Part shown: in pieces, positions 38,101-51,592 of the stretch
Numbering within the stretch: position 1 is the first letter of the stretch
Layout of the letters: each line of letters opens with the position of its first letter
Assembly (NCBI GenBank): GCA_013398615.1
Contig: VZSR01003807.1
Span: 3,936,307 to 4,000,306, forward strand
Source: Brachypodius melanocephalos
Taxonomy: Eukaryota; Chordata; Aves; Passeriformes; Pycnonotidae
Direction: 5' to 3'
Length of the DNA: 64,000 nucleotides
Translations under genes and position numbers: made by a program
Notes under the pieces: generated by a model
Told to the model about the DNA's origin: nothing
Seen by the model: the letters and a program-made list of their open reading frames with translations, nothing else
Databases searched by the model: none

Positions 38101-41100
38101 ACTGCATCTGGGGCCACACTACAAGTATGCAGAGCACCCTGCAGTTTGAACAACAGATGTCTGCTCAAGTCATGATCTAGAGGATCACGCATAACTTTTT
38201 GTAACTTATGATCTTAGACACTTTGATTGTACCAACACTTGGAGAAAGAGAAGTAAAGATTTGAGGCACTCTTGCTGAAGGGATATGAATGAGTAAAGGC
38301 TAACCTAAATGAAAGCTTAGTAGTTAAAGGATTAAAACTACAAAGTGCTTGAGATAAGTTTTGACATTGTGACTAAAGCATTCACTATGAGCAATTAAGA
38401 GGGGAAGATCAATGATCAGGTGGGGTTTTTTTAAAAAGTCATTAAAGGGCTGAAGACTAATTTCACTTCAAAATCTCTAAAACTGGTCAGTAGCGTTGGT
38501 ATTTTCTGTTAGCAATGAGATGCAGACAAAACAGCAGGTAAACACTTTTAAAAGTGGCAATTTAAAAAGTCACCTAAATATCTGAGAGTTACATATACCG
38601 CTATTCCCATTATGCTCAGTACGCCAGCTCCTTTACAAAGTGAGAACAGCTTTGGTGGTGTTAGGGAAGCAGACCCTATATTTCCTCCAGGCTTTACAGC
38701 AAAGAGGCATTTGTTTGAGCTGCCCCTCTTGCATTGAACTGGATCCAGACAATCCAGTCAGCATTCCAGACAACTACAGGCAAAATGACTCATATCATGT
38801 CACTTTACATAGCTTTTCTCCAATGGGAACAGAAATAAGGAAAAGCTAGGATTTTTAACTTATTTTTGAAGTTTAAACAGCACTTCAAAATAGTCAAGAA
38901 ATACAGACTCCAGCAGAAAAATTATAATTAATAATTACACTTCACTACATATAATAATGACCAAAAATATGACACTTCCCAGTATACCTAGTGCTAGATA
39001 GACAAACATTTTAAAAAATGCTGAATCTCCAGAGAAAACCCTTAATCCATCAACAGTGCAGAGGAAAACAAAGTGCTAAACTAGGAAGTCCTCAATTATG
39101 AATATGTATCACTCATGAATACACACACAAAAAGATTTTACACTGCTGAGATGCATGAAGTATGCCAGATGAAGATATGTAGCCAAGTAGCACTTTCAGT
39201 AAGCAAACATCATATGATAATTTTTGCTACAAATGCTAAGGACTTAGCGGGACTCCAATAATCAAATTTGCTTTGTAACTGATGTAATTTAGGCTTCTAA
39301 AAATAGTTCTGGAGTAATTAGGAGTAACTTCTGGAGTGGAAAATACACCCCACATCTCCCCCAGCATTTCCTCTGTATATTCAGACACATAAAAGGAAGT
39401 TTTCTGCTTTCCTTTGATCTTTTCTTAATTGAAACATGGAAATAAAAAATGAAGCTACACATTCATCACTGACTCAAATCTCCCCATATCATTGAAAGAT
39501 GCAAGTAATACAAAGAAAAATGATAATAATCATGTAACATACAGTTTTACACTTGAGGGCTTTCGCTTTGTTTTCTCTACAGCAAATCATAATAACATTT
39601 GATCTCAATTCTTGGAAAGTAGGATTGTTAAACTCCCTTGCCTTCCAATAGAAAGACTAGCACTTTTTTGGTTAATTTAAAGCCTATCTCAGTGTCTGTT
39701 TGAACTAGTGAATCAAAACTGGACAGAGGTCAACTTTTGAAACCTTATAACAATTATTATATTGCTGGATTTTAATTAGCTCCTGCAACAGAATTATAAA
39801 TTACCAGGAGCATTCCTTACTCTAAATTTCAAATATTTTCCTTACTAATTAACATTTTTCCAGAATTAAGGCACTGAGAGCTATTCATCCCTTCAGATTG
39901 CTGTTTCTGTTACTCATTTCCCATCTTTTAGTTAATACACTGAAGTCTATCAAATCAGTAGCTTACTGAAATGAACAGATGTAGTTACATACTTTTTGTC
40001 ATTCATTCCCCCACAGAACATAATGCTTTGGTAAATGCCTCCCAATACAAAAGAGGAAGAGATGATGTCAAGTGTTTGCTGAAATAAAACTGCACAGAAG
40101 TTAGTATCAGTTTCAATACTCCAACAAACCCTTGTATTTGGCACCACCTGACAGTAATTCCTCCTAATATTTCATCTTTCCAATTTTCTCTTGAGAAAAT
40201 AAAGGTTTTTCTCTACTGTCAAAAGCTGAAAAAATCAGAAATTGCCTCCTGCCACCCCACAGTTAGTACTTCATCTCCCATATTCTTCCAAGAAGCATGG
40301 TGATAGCTTCTAACTGAAGCCAAGAAGCTCAAGTTTCTGGGTGCAGGAGAAGGGAGCAAAGAATTCATAAACATGAGAATTAGCTGAGATTGTCGGAGTG
40401 GTTGAGCAAGCATCTGACAGACACAGTCTAACAGGCAGGAGTCTCCCTCCATCTTTTGCAAAGCACCATCCATGACTTCCCTTCCACTTCCCACTTTTTA
40501 AATTATCCAGGAAGCGCAGAAAAGCTCTTTCATAAAGTAAGTGAGAGTAATTCCCACAGTGCCTCAGCACCACCTGAAACACAAGTGTCACAGGGTAAGC
40601 CCCAGATAACTGCAGGGAGCTACACAAGCTCAGAAGTGCACAAGACAACATTTTCAGTGCTTCTCACTTCATGGTCACTGCAAAACCACAGCAAGAGCAG
40701 GGAGCTGGGAATTATTTACAGGGGACAAGCTAAGAAACAGAAGCAAAAGAATAGAAGCCCTGGCTCCTTTGTAACACACCAAAATCACAAAATCCATGAG
40801 GTACAGAATATGAAGGAAGATGAAATGTGCAGTAGTGACTAAAAAGAAAAGCTAGAGCAAGTTTAGAGAAATATCCAAAACAAAGATACAGTAGAAGTTC
40901 CAGCAGGTACAGGCACTAAGATACAGCATTATTCCAGGACCTCACTACATGGATGATAGTATTACACACCTATCCCTTCTTCAACATACATAAGCTAAGG
41001 AAGTTCACAGAATGTTTTTCCATCTTGCTCTCTTACTCAGTATCAGATTTAATCTGTATCTTCACACAACACACTGAGAAGATTCACACTTAAATAACTG

Positions 41101-44100
41101 GTACAAAAAAAACTGACTTACCAGAAGAAGATTTTAATCAGACCCCAGGCTATAAACATGAAACAAAAAGGTAATAGCTTACAGCAAGAAAAAACTTAAG
41201 ACTACACATAGCCTTCTCCTTTCCCATCACATGTTTCAGTATCACTTCTGTGTAGAGTGTTCCATCTAGAAGCAAGACTTCATCTTGCACTAATTTCAAA
41301 CTCCCTGAGAGCCACATTCAAACGCAAGACCTGAATCTAAACAGAGGAAAAGAAAAGCTGATCTGGCACATACCATGCTGCCTTATTAGTTCTTCTCAAC
41401 AGATCATAGAGTTGAATCAGAAATTCTACTGAACCTCAGTAAAAGCCCCCATCTCCCAAAATGCAGCTAGGGTAGAGCTATACAAGACAGCTCAGCCCAC
41501 CTGACAACTCATGACTAGCAAGAAGGTGCTTCTGTTCTTTCCCAGCAACCCTTTTCTTCCTCTTATCTCCAGCACTGCACTCATCCAGGTCCTTCTTGAT
41601 GTGGCCCACCTCGACAGCTTTGCAGAAAACTTGCTTTTTCAGTTGGATTTGTTGTTGAATTGCCATATTGAGGGATCAGGCAGTTGTCACTATCAGTGAA
41701 GGAAGGCTGCAGGAGGGAGATTTCCTCCTGCAGCTGTAACAAGCTGCTCAATCAGTTTAGCAAGCTCAGAGAAACCAGTCCAAATAACACAACAGAAGGA
41801 ACCTCCTATCTCTTCTACCTGATCTTGTCCCAGGTGTACCATCCTCAGGTCAGTGCTGTCACAGGAACCAATAGCTGCAATGACACCAGCTCAACTACTT
41901 GATACTATCTAAGACCCATGAACCTTCAGCAAGCAATAATTTGCTAAAGTACCTGATATTCTCACAACCATTTCTGAACTGGAAAAAAAAGCAAGAGACA
42001 AAGTAAGCCCAGGCATGTATACATAAAGGCTTCCCTCCACTGCCAACTACAATCCTTTTCTAACAATATAATCCATTTTTCCAACAAACATAGCAAAAAA
42101 GATGAAGTAGTGCCACCTCATACAACAGCTACTACAGTTCCTAGCTAAGGAAGCCCACAGAGCCTGAGCTCCCCACTCCTCAAAAAGCAATAAAACAGAT
42201 ATTAGTGTGGTCTTCTTAACAACAGCTGTTCACTGCAAAGAACTGCAATTCACCCATAGAGGACAAGCAGGCGTGTTCTGGACAGCACTTCCGGGTGCAG
42301 CAGAACCCTCTCACAAAATAATCATTTCACCTTACATTCCCTCTGCTCCTCTCTGCCCTCAAAAGACAAGTATCAATTTTTTTTTTTTTTCTTCAGATTT
42401 CCTCTATGGGCACTATTATCTTATTTGAAAAGAGATTACCATTGGCAATGGCAAAATCCTGCAAATATGAAGGAAACATTAAATGAAGGGTGTACAATTT
42501 CATACTAATAAGGAAGCACCACGGTCCATTACAGAAAACACTGACAACAGAAATACAGAGCTGAGCTTCCTGAAGTGCTTGTTCACAGAATCACAGCATT
42601 TGCTTATGCTCTTCGAGCTCAGCTGCAAAGAGAACTATATGAAAACAGCAACTTACTTTCAGTAAGGGTTAAGAATGTAATTTCTCTTTTCCACTGTTTA
42701 CATATCCAGTGTCTAACTTTCCAACAGATCCCATACTATTGTTCAAAGTACTCACAGACTCTTCCCTTACTCTCTTAAGCTGCACTAACAACTGATGTGA
42801 TGACACATGAAAAACCTACCAGGGGCTATGAGAAAGGAGGAAGCAAAAGAAGCATCAAAGAAGAATCTTAATAAATGGTTATCAACATTACAGAATCCTA
42901 ATTAAATGGTTATTAGCCTTACATTTACCTTCTTACAATCAAACACTTTTGATGGAAAGCTGTCTTTGAGTATGTTAAAAAAACTCACAGGGTAAGGAGA
43001 AAGGGAAGGCAGGAAATGAGTGACATCAAAAAACCTCCTCTTAAGAAATCTGGGTACCGTCTCATAAACCAAGTGACAACTGACTTCCTTTAGCAACTGG
43101 CTTTGATTTTAGAAGTAAAGCATTGAAAACTATATGCTTTTAGCTTGCAAGAGTCTCCGTCCAAAGGACAACAAGGAAAAACAATTAAATTAAAACCCTA
43201 GAAAATGATGGAGTTTTTTTCCTTATCTATGATAATACATGAAAACAATATTATTTTTCATTCAATCTATTCAAAACATCCTCCAGAAACTCTCAGAGCC
43301 AATAAATCACAGATTTTCTAAAGCACCGGAGAGAATGCTTTCTTCTTTGCACTACTAGTCTGTGAGCCTACAATACAGGCAGAAAGGAAACTCAAGAATA
43401 TTTTCCTGAGTTCTTATCACCCTGTATCTCCATTATGGTAGAAGCTCTATGCAGACATGGTCTCTTCTCCAAGCAAGCAAAATCTGACCCTTCCTTCAGG
43501 AAAGGTTAAATGTTCCAGACGACTTTTTTCTGCTACCTAGCACAAGATTATGATACACATGACAAAAACTGATAGTTGTGCCACCACCTCATCAGCAACA
43601 GTACACAAGCTTGTGTCACTAGCTCCAAGTTTCCTGTAGATCCTTATAATGAAGTCTTACTGATGCACATGACACTACAAGCAAGAAGGAAAAAAAACAA
43701 GACAAAAAAAGTCTGCCATCCAGATTTTCTTCTTTAGCCAGTCCCATTTATAAGCACATTAGATGCTTTTCCAACTCCTAGGCCATGACATTCAGTCATC
43801 TGATCTCCTTTCTGAATTTCTTCAATTGCTCTACTCTCTCTTATACAAGAAGTTTTATTTTCACTTCCAGTGTTGCACTTGCTTTTCTTGCCTTCTCCCT
43901 TCACTGCAGATGTAACTAAAAAGGTAGCTCTTTAGTTCCTCTGGGGATATCAAGCAACATCCAATTCTTATATTTTTGCTTTTCCCTCGGAGAAGCATCT
44001 TTGAACATTCTCCCCACACTCAAAGAGCATGCAGGAGAGTTCCCATCGCTCCTCTGTCCACTCATTTTGATGCATGCTTTTGACAAATAGTAGCTCAGGT

Positions 44101-44288
44101 GCTGAAACACCGTGACTCTTGTATATTCCAGGTCCGCCAGCGTTATCGCGTTTCCGTAAACAGCCCACGTTTGCTTTTCTCCAGCCTTTATGTGCAACAC
44201 ACGCCTCGCTGACAGCCAAGGCTTTGTGTTCGCTTTGAGCCAATACCTGGCACAGCGCTGCCCACCGTAGGCAACGCACACGGAACGG

Positions 44289-44475
44289 GTCGGGTTGGAA
44301 GGGACCACAAGTGGGGCATCAGCTGCTCCAAGCTCCCTGCCCAAGCAGGGTCATCCCAGACCACATGGCACAGGATTGAGATCAGGCAGTTCCTGAACAT
44401 CTCCACTAAGGGAAACTGCACAGCCTCTCTGGGCAATCTGTTTCAGTGCTCGGTCACCCGCACAGCATCTCGGTA
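44289..44475 (-). mobile_element. CR1 LINE 3'-end fragment at the CpG island edge
   Basis: Plus strand shows the reverse complement of a CR1 end: CGGGTTGGAAGGGACCACAA, CTGCCCAAGCAGGGTCATCC and GCAATCTGTTTCAGTGCTCG. It is diverged, in LYST orientation, and ends where CpG-rich promoter DNA begins. Confidence 0.85.
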
Positions 44476-44479
44476 ACAC

Positions 44480-45330
44480 GGGAGGGGGCGGAGGAGAACC
44501 CGCATGAACCGCCTGGATACGCACACGGAGTATTAAACGTCGCCTTTCGGCAAAGGCCGAGGCCTCACGGTCAGCAGAGACCGCTCCGGGTCGCCGAGCG
44601 CCGGCCGCCGGCCCCGGGAGCACTCGGGCCCCGAACCCGCGGCGCCCCTCCCGCCGCCGGCGGCCGCCGCTGCCCAGGAGCCCCGGGGAGGGCCGGGCCC
44701 CGCCCGCGCCACCTCCGGCGGCTCTTCCGCCTACTACTGCCGCCGCCGGGCTGCCCCGAGCCTCCAGCAGCATCTCCAGGCGGCAGCGCCACTGACAGCC
44801 CGCCCCGGCGCCGCAGCTGCCGGCCTCGGCCCGCCGAAAGCCGCGGGCAGGGCCTGTGCTGAGCGCCCTCCCACGGCCCCGGGCCGCCAGGCGAGCCCCC
44901 CGCGCTGGCGGTGCCCGGCCCGCCCTTACCCGCTCCTCTCCCCGCCACAACCGCAGAGCCCGGTTGCCCGCTCCGCTCTTATCCCGCTGACAGCGTCCCG
45001 GCAGCCCATGGCGGGAGGTTCCTGCCCGGCCCCGCCGCGCCGCCCGCCCCCGTCTCCTCGGTAACACAGCGCCCGCCCCGCCGCGTTCCCGCCCCCGCCT
45101 GCCGCCCGCCGGGCCGGGCCGGCTGGGCTGGCGGCGCAAGGGCGCTCCTGCGGATGCCGCGGGAAGCTTGGGACTGCCGGCTCCCTTGGCTCCTGGAGTC
45201 GGGCCGTGACAGCGCCCGGCAAACGCCACACGGGCAGCCAGCCGGCCTGCAGCTCCTGCTGGGGAGCCGAGCGGGCGGCAGTGCCCGCCTAGGCCGGTTC
45301 ACTCCACCACCATCACCACCCTGCCCGGCT
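44480..45330. promoter_or_regulatory. CpG island, probable LYST promoter
   Basis: About 850 bases of very GC-rich, CpG-dense sequence in an otherwise AT-rich window, with many GC boxes (CCGCCC/GGGCGG type) and no clear TATA box. It lies just upstream of the LYST coding exons in minus orientation, as expected of a broad housekeeping-type promoter. Several long overlapping open frames on both strands are by-products of composition. The left edge abuts a CR1 fragment. Divergent transcription towards higher coordinates is possible but nothing visible shows it. Confidence 0.8.
44930..45040 (-). other. LYST: Putative LYST exon 1 (5' UTR), 3' boundary only
   Basis: On the minus strand the GC-rich island contains GAGGAGCGG followed by GTAAGGGCGG, a good splice donor, placing the exon end at 44,930. 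Coding exon 2 has only 7 untranslated bases before its ATG and begins at a strong acceptor, so at least one upstream non-coding exon is required. The 5' end drawn here is arbitrary because no TATA box or cap site is visible. Other 5' UTR exons inside the 14-kb intron cannot be excluded. Confidence 0.5.
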
Positions 45331-48300
45331 TTAGCGTCAACATTAAAAACGCCCTTAACATGCGTGTCACGTATCCGTGGCCATCCACCCGCTGGCGTCT
45401 GGCACTACCGGGCTGCTGCGAGCCGCTGTCACCGCGGCGCTACGTTGGCTCACGAAGGACTCCGGAGGGTTTGTGCTCTGTTTTGGTGTTTGCTCAGATT
45501 AAATTCTCGGAGCAGGTTTACGGCTGCGGAGCTGGGCTTTGGCACTTGGCTGGAATGCCCAAAGAAACAGTTGCCCTGAATGCTGCTCGACCAACTACCT
45601 GACAGAACAGGTTCGTGTAGGCAAATAAACAAATAGTGAGCCTTGACTGCGTGTCACTGCTCTCGCCTGCTTCAGGAATTCCCCTTGCACGGCCAGGGCA
45701 CTCAGTAATTTTATGAAAGTGAGAGCAAATACAGTACGGGTGATGTTAATAAAAATATGCTTCATATATTCATGTGTGCCTAGGTTTGGCATCACCATCC
45801 TGATTCTTGAAATCAGAAAAATGTACATACAGAAAGTGTGCAAGTGCATCCTTCTCACATCCTTACGCCTCTCCCCCACGCATTGGCCTCCTACTCCCTG
45901 ACCTTTGCTGCCTTTTCTGGTGAGGACTGTGTAATTGCATTTTGCTTATCCTCCCAGGGCCTGCTGGCTACCTTGGTGTCATATTGGCTTTGTAAAACTT
46001 AAGCCAGGCTGCCTGCAAGGATTACACGGATGGACAGAGCCAGATCTTGGGAATACTTCAAACAGCAGGATCCCAGGGCCCACCTGCCAAAGTAAGTTTA
46101 GATACACACAAGGTACAACGGTTAAGTCTTGCAAATATAAACTTCAATCTGCCTGTACACCCTGCTTCTCATGCTACCTTTCTCATGGCTACCTTTCTTA
46201 TTTTTTTCCCTTGGCACCTGCTTTTGGCTGTTGCTCATGATTGTGCTCACCTTATTGACAGGGAGCAAGCTATCCCTGTCAGATGGGTACTGGGCTAAAC
46301 AGATCTCTATTCCAAGCCAAGAGAGCAACTTCCCTGCAAGGACCAGCTGTGCAGACCCCAAGATTGTGCCTTTCTCTGGTAACTAAGCACTAGGCAATAC
46401 GTCTGTGCCCAAAAATTGCTTAAATCCCTCAAAAAAAGTAGTTCTAGGCAAGTGCCACCAGTATTCCAACAGAACAGGAAGGAAAGGAAAAGAACCTGAC
46501 ACTCTGCTTTGCTGCTGAGCAAAGGTTACACAGCACAGTCACAGAGCTGCAGGTGTGGGAGCCCCAGAGACACCCCATGTCCCCACTTAGGTGCCCACCC
46601 TTGAGAAGCTCAGAGAGATAAGTGTCTTTCAAAGGCACCCAAGCCTCTTCAGTGGCCACAGAGAACTTAAGGGAAAAGTGGTTCAATCAGTGTCCTAGAG
46701 TTTAGATGACAGCTGCTAATTCAGGCAGACTAAATCCTACTTTTAAGCCAGTTTATTTTAAACTCCTGGAGAATGTGGTAGGATTCAGTCCAGCCCATCC
46801 CATCTGGCACTGCAGGTACTGGAGGGGAAATTGAGCCAAGACTCCAAAACCCAGGCTCAGGAAGTCCTTGTCTTAATAATACTCACACAAATCCTTCCTG
46901 CAGCTGAGAAGAAAGAGCAGTCTTTTCTACCTTGGAACTGGGATTTCCTGTTTACTGAAAAAAAGAAATACCACTACTTTATCTTTCTATCAGATCTTAC
47001 AGTTGCCAGAGGATGAATGCATGTGTGTGTGTCCCTTCTCACTGCTGACAGCATCCTGAAGACAGAGGTTTCTATTAGCCTCTCTCACAAAACTCCTGCC
47101 TGCCAAGGCTCTTTGCTGTTCCCTTTGCTGCTGCCCAGTTTTCCTCAGAAGCAGATGTAGGACAGAGCAAACGCAGGGTTTGACATTTGCACATTATCTA
47201 TGGTTTCTCAAGGATACCAGTGAGGCTAAGCAGGCTGTACATTTCCTTGTATGATTGTACAGCAAAACTGTAACAGCAGCAATGAAAACGAAGTCAATGG
47301 CCAACAGCACATCAACTCACCCTTGGAATATTAGATTTTACAGTACAAAGAATATGAACATTTCAGATTGATAGCATAAATTTTACTGAAAATAAGAGTT
47401 TTCGCGAGAGAATTGGCCATCACATATGAACATCTGAGTGAATCTTCACAAGGTATTTACTAAAATCTTTAGAAGGGAAGTATGCCATACCCTACATAGA
47501 ACTGCACTGAACAGTTATCATATGTGTTTAAAAAAGATTATAAACTGTTTGGACTAAAAATATTGTTGAGAAAGATAAGTAGGGGCAATTAAAGATTTTA
47601 TCAGAGCAATAATGTTTTTCTCACTTGAATGTTTCAAAGTACAACCTTTCAGCCATGCAGATTTTTTTTAATAATTACAATAATTAAAGATCCTGCACAG
47701 TTACAACACTATGCCTGCTGTTCAATTTCAAATCAGTTTTTCAGTGAAGTACTAAGCATTCTGAATTAATTTACATCAATATAAATTTGCAGCACCTTCA
47801 TGAATGTGAGTAGAATGACACCAGTTCATAGTAAAATAACTTCAAACCAAATCTGGTTCTTCTTAGCATCATTGGTTAACTGATGACTACCTCTATCCTA
47901 CAAACAGTACCTGAATCTAACTTGAAGGTATTCAGCATAATTCTTCCTGGGTTTCTACTATAATTCTTTCTCTTCTGCATAGATGGAGAAGACAATAAGA
48001 TGGAAAACAGGTAAGGAGCAAGAATACAAGTGGTATTTCCGTACTGTTCTCCTGAACAATAGAACAAGGCCACAACACTGAGACCTGCACAGATCACACT
48101 AGTACTCAAATTCTTCAGTGTGTGGTATTAATGTTCACAGAGAGGATTGAGGTCAATGGTTCCAAAATTTTAATGTTCAGTGAGCCACTTTTCATTTCTG
48201 GAATTTCTTAAGTACCCACTTGACTTTTTTTTTCGATAAAGCTTCATCTGCTCTCATCATAAAGGTTTCAGCTGAAAAGGCCTAGAGAATTTGTTAGCCA

Positions 48301-49900
48301 CTTTTTACAGTCTCATTTTCTCTCCTTTCCAATGAGTATGTACCCGTCTTGGAAAACTTACCTGTGTTTTAATGATATAATAAAAACAATATTTAAAACT
48401 GTGGAGTAATTAATATAATATGTGATCTGTCTTAAGTCCATGATCTTAAATTGCGGTGGTTTGTGGAAAGGACATCTTTTGTCAGCTGAGATGAGCAGCC
48501 TTTCAGCAGGGAATGAATAACAGTCTGTTTTCCCAAGGAAGCACATTACTCCTTCATTCCTACACTACTTTCAAAAAGATCAAAAAAGTGAATGAAATAG
48601 AAAAAACAGTTTTGCACTTAGGGAATTGAGGAATGGTCTAAAAAACATACTAGTCTAGGTGTGGGTCTATCTATATTATGAGGAGAAACAGTCTGTGATT
48701 ATCTACTCCCTTCTAGATCAGTGTTGGACAACATTGATTTTTTTCCCTGCCATTTTAACCCAATAACCCATAGCAGGAAATCCTCTTTTTTTCTGGCTGA
48801 CTTTCATTTTTGCTACCTAAAGGAATTTGCCATCTCTCACCTCAGACTATGTTTCTTTTTTCAGAAAGCTTCTATGTCAAACAACACAACTCCAAGGGCA
48901 GATTTCTGAGACTTCACTGGGGACTTCCATCTCATTCCTTTACCCAAAAAACTCCGTTGAGCTGTGAGATTTTTTTTTTCTATGGAAATTATATAAAATT
49001 TTCTTCATATCATATATATTTATGTACCTGCTAATTACCTTTTATGTTATGTTTTCTACCAATTTGTTCAATATTTATGCAACCTTTTTTAAAGGCTTGA
49101 CCTCTTTAAATTTCATGAGTTTCAGTATAGTCAGTGTGACATTAGAAAGACTCAGAAGTGAACTTTGTCTTTCACCAAAATAGTCACTCTATATTGATTA
49201 GTTTTTGTTGATTTTTTAAAAAGAAAAATAGATAATTCAGGTCAACCACACAAATCTACTAATCACAAGACTATGAATAAATTATGAGGCAAATATTACA
49301 ATTTTCTGGCAAACTGACTGACCTTTACCAATGTATTAATGCTACATAAAAACAAGCAAAGAAAGCTGTTTAAAATATTTCTGCATAAGACTGATACTGC
49401 ATTTCTCCCTGTGATTTCTGATTATCAATCTAATAATTCTCTTTCCAGCCCAGCAATTAATTTCTTAGTGACTTTCCTTTGCTGAAAAAGAAAAGGTAAT
49501 TCAGCAAAGATAAATGTTCAGTATTTACAAACACTTTTATCCTGAGCACTGGGTATCTCCATCTTCAGAAGTAACCCACTTCCATGCACAGAATGTTAAG
49601 CAGCTTTCAGGGTGCTCTTTAGCTGCTGGTAGAGCAGACACTGAGCAATCACAAGAGTGCTTTCAAACACTCCTCTGCTGCTGGGATGGCCGTTCCCCTA
49701 TGGATAAGGGAACAGGTGTGGTGTCAGGGGGAGGTGAGAGGCTGGTTCAGTGCCTGTTCCTCAGCAGTCAGTGTGTTTGTGGGTGCTCATGTCAGCACTG
49801 CAAACAGGATGTTTCCATAGAGCTGCTTTAGTGGGGACAAACTACTCCCCCCAGCCCAGCAACCCCAGATATTTAGAGACGTTTGGTTCCCTGTTGGTAC
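45331..49900. other. 5' flank of LYST, no gene recognised
   Basis: GC falls off after about 45.4 kb and the sequence becomes ordinary AT-rich DNA. I see no exon with both homology and splice sites, no RNA gene and no clear transposon. The open frames here are short and lack recognisable motifs. Sequence just left of 49,900 may be diverged ERV pol, but I cannot support it. Confidence 0.7.
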
Positions 49901-50959
49901 GTAAGCCAGCTTCAGGTTCTTCGTGAATGTCAAACACGTGCTGCAGTCAAGCAGCCCAGGTGGGTAAAGCCTCTTTGGTGTAGAGGACAATGGCTGAAAG
50001 GTAAGGGGAGGCCTGGCAGATTGTCTGGATCACACTCACCCAATCCCATGATGGCAAGTGCCATGTGCTTATGATGGTGGAAGCAACCACAGGAAACACA
50101 TCCTGTGCCCCATGACACCACCTGAACGCTATCCTAGGCCTTGGAAAGCAAGTCTTATGGTGACATGATACTCCAGAAGGAGCTGAATCAGACCATGGAA
50201 CTCATTTCCAAGACAACCTTAGAGACACTTGGGCCAAAGAACACGACATTAAGTGGTTGTATCACATTCCCTGCTGTGCACCAGTCTCTGGAAAGATGCA
50301 ACTTTAAAGTCTTGTTAAAGACTACACTGACAGCAATGGGTCATTGAATGTTCAAACGTTGGGGTACACATTCAGCAAAAGCCACCTTGTTAGTCAACAC
50401 CAGAGGGCCAACTGGGATGGCCCTGCCCAATCAAAACTTTTGCATACTGTAGAAGTGGATTAAGTTTCTGTACTACACATTAAAAACATGCTGGAGAAAA
50501 CCTGGATTATTCCTGCCTCAGGCAAAGACAAACCCATCTATGGGACTGCTTTTGCTGAAAAACCTGGATGCACTTGGCTGGTGATGTGGCAGGATGCAGA
50601 AGTCTAGTGTGCCTCAAAGAGATTTGACTTTAGGTGAAAATCAACAATTAATTACAATCTTATAAGTACTCAGTGGTAATATTAGCACTTCTGTGGTGGC
50701 CATGTCTGCATCACCTCACTGAGCATCTCATGGCATCAATCTTAGCCATAAGCTTTCTAGGGATCTGAGCCTGACTTCCCTCTGATTGTCACATTCACAC
50801 CAATGAAGAATGAACTTTGATGAAACAGAACAAGTGCAGTAGTGCTGGAATGAGAACTGACTCAAATGTGCACCATGCAACAATCCAACACCTCACACCA
50901 TCCTTCCTGCTTGAAGGACTGTTATGAAAGTCATGGAGTAAAAGAATTCAACAAACTTT

Positions 50960-50993
<34 letters not shown>

Positions 50994-51178
50994 CGTGTGT
51001 GTGTGTGTGTGCGCACGTGGATGTTCTATGAACATTTGACAGAGGTGCTCCATGGACTAAGAAAATGATGTTTCTACATATATCTATCAAAACAGATGAA
51101 TAGGGAAGGTGATGGGATATTGGGCAGTGTGAAACTTGGTATGATGAAACTTAATGGTATGCAATAAGGGGTGGATAT
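49900..51178 (+). mobile_element. Endogenous retrovirus remnant: integrase end of pol, post-pol region and polypurine tract
   Basis: Reading with frame changes, 49,900-50,650 gives an integrase remnant: a degraded zinc-binding N-terminal part (one Cys lost) near 49,925; the start of the catalytic core near 50,010-50,090, where the first catalytic Asp position reads Val; the second Asp block near 50,190; a conserved Trp/His-Ile-Pro block near 50,230-50,280; then a small deletion that changes frame just before the catalytic Glu. A further in-frame stop occurs near 50,130. C-terminal sequence follows to about 50,650. A purine-rich AATAAGGGGTGG at about 51,163-51,174 sits where a polypurine tract should precede the 3' LTR. 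gag, protease, reverse transcriptase and a 5' LTR are not recognisable. A non-functional relic. Confidence 0.8.
50960..51019. repeat. (TG)n/(CG)n alternating tract, 60 bases
   Basis: Unbroken purine-pyrimidine alternation: a TG run, a CG-rich core GCGCGCGCGCG, another TG run, then GCGCACGTG. It sits between the integrase remnant and 3' LTR of the ERV. Such tracts favour Z-DNA and are length-unstable. Confidence 0.95.
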
Positions 51179-51556
51179 TGTCCTGGTTTTAGTTATGGTA
51201 GAGTTAATTTCTTCTCAGTAGCTGTTACAGTGCTGTAGTTTGGATTTTAAATGAGAATGGTATTGATAACACACTGATTTTTTTTTCCTAGGTCATTTAT
51301 TCCTAGTCAAGGATATTTTTTTTCCTTGTGTCTTGCTCTGCCAGTGAGGAGGTAAGCAAAATAAACTGGGAGGCAGCACAGCTGGGACATGTGATCCGAA
51401 CTGACAAGAGGGATATTCCACACCATAGAATGTCATGTGCAGTATATAAACTGGGGAGTTATCTGGAAGGACAGCTGATCTGGGTTTGGGAAAGTGGGTC
51501 TGCCATTGGTCAGCAGATGGTGAGCAATTACATTATGCATCACTTTGGGGTTTTTC

Positions 51557-51592
<36 letters not shown>

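Larger units (their letters stand above)
30580..44929 (-). other. LYST intron 1 (about 14.3 kb)
   Basis: From the putative exon 1 donor to the exon 2 acceptor. AT-rich with no coding exon I can support; the longest open frames are under 150 codons and lack homology. Notable contents are the interleaved inverted repeats at 37,993-38,100, a 19-base palindrome at 36,725-36,743, a short (AT)n at 36,241-36,254 and a CR1 fragment at 44,289-44,475. The intron extent depends on the exon 1 assignment. Confidence 0.6.

Noticed and set aside
44351..45579. Long open frames on both strands in the GC-rich region (up to 292 codons)
   Set aside because: Several overlap in different frames, are Ala/Gly/Pro/Arg-rich and have no homology; they follow from CpG-island composition and the absence of AT-rich stops.
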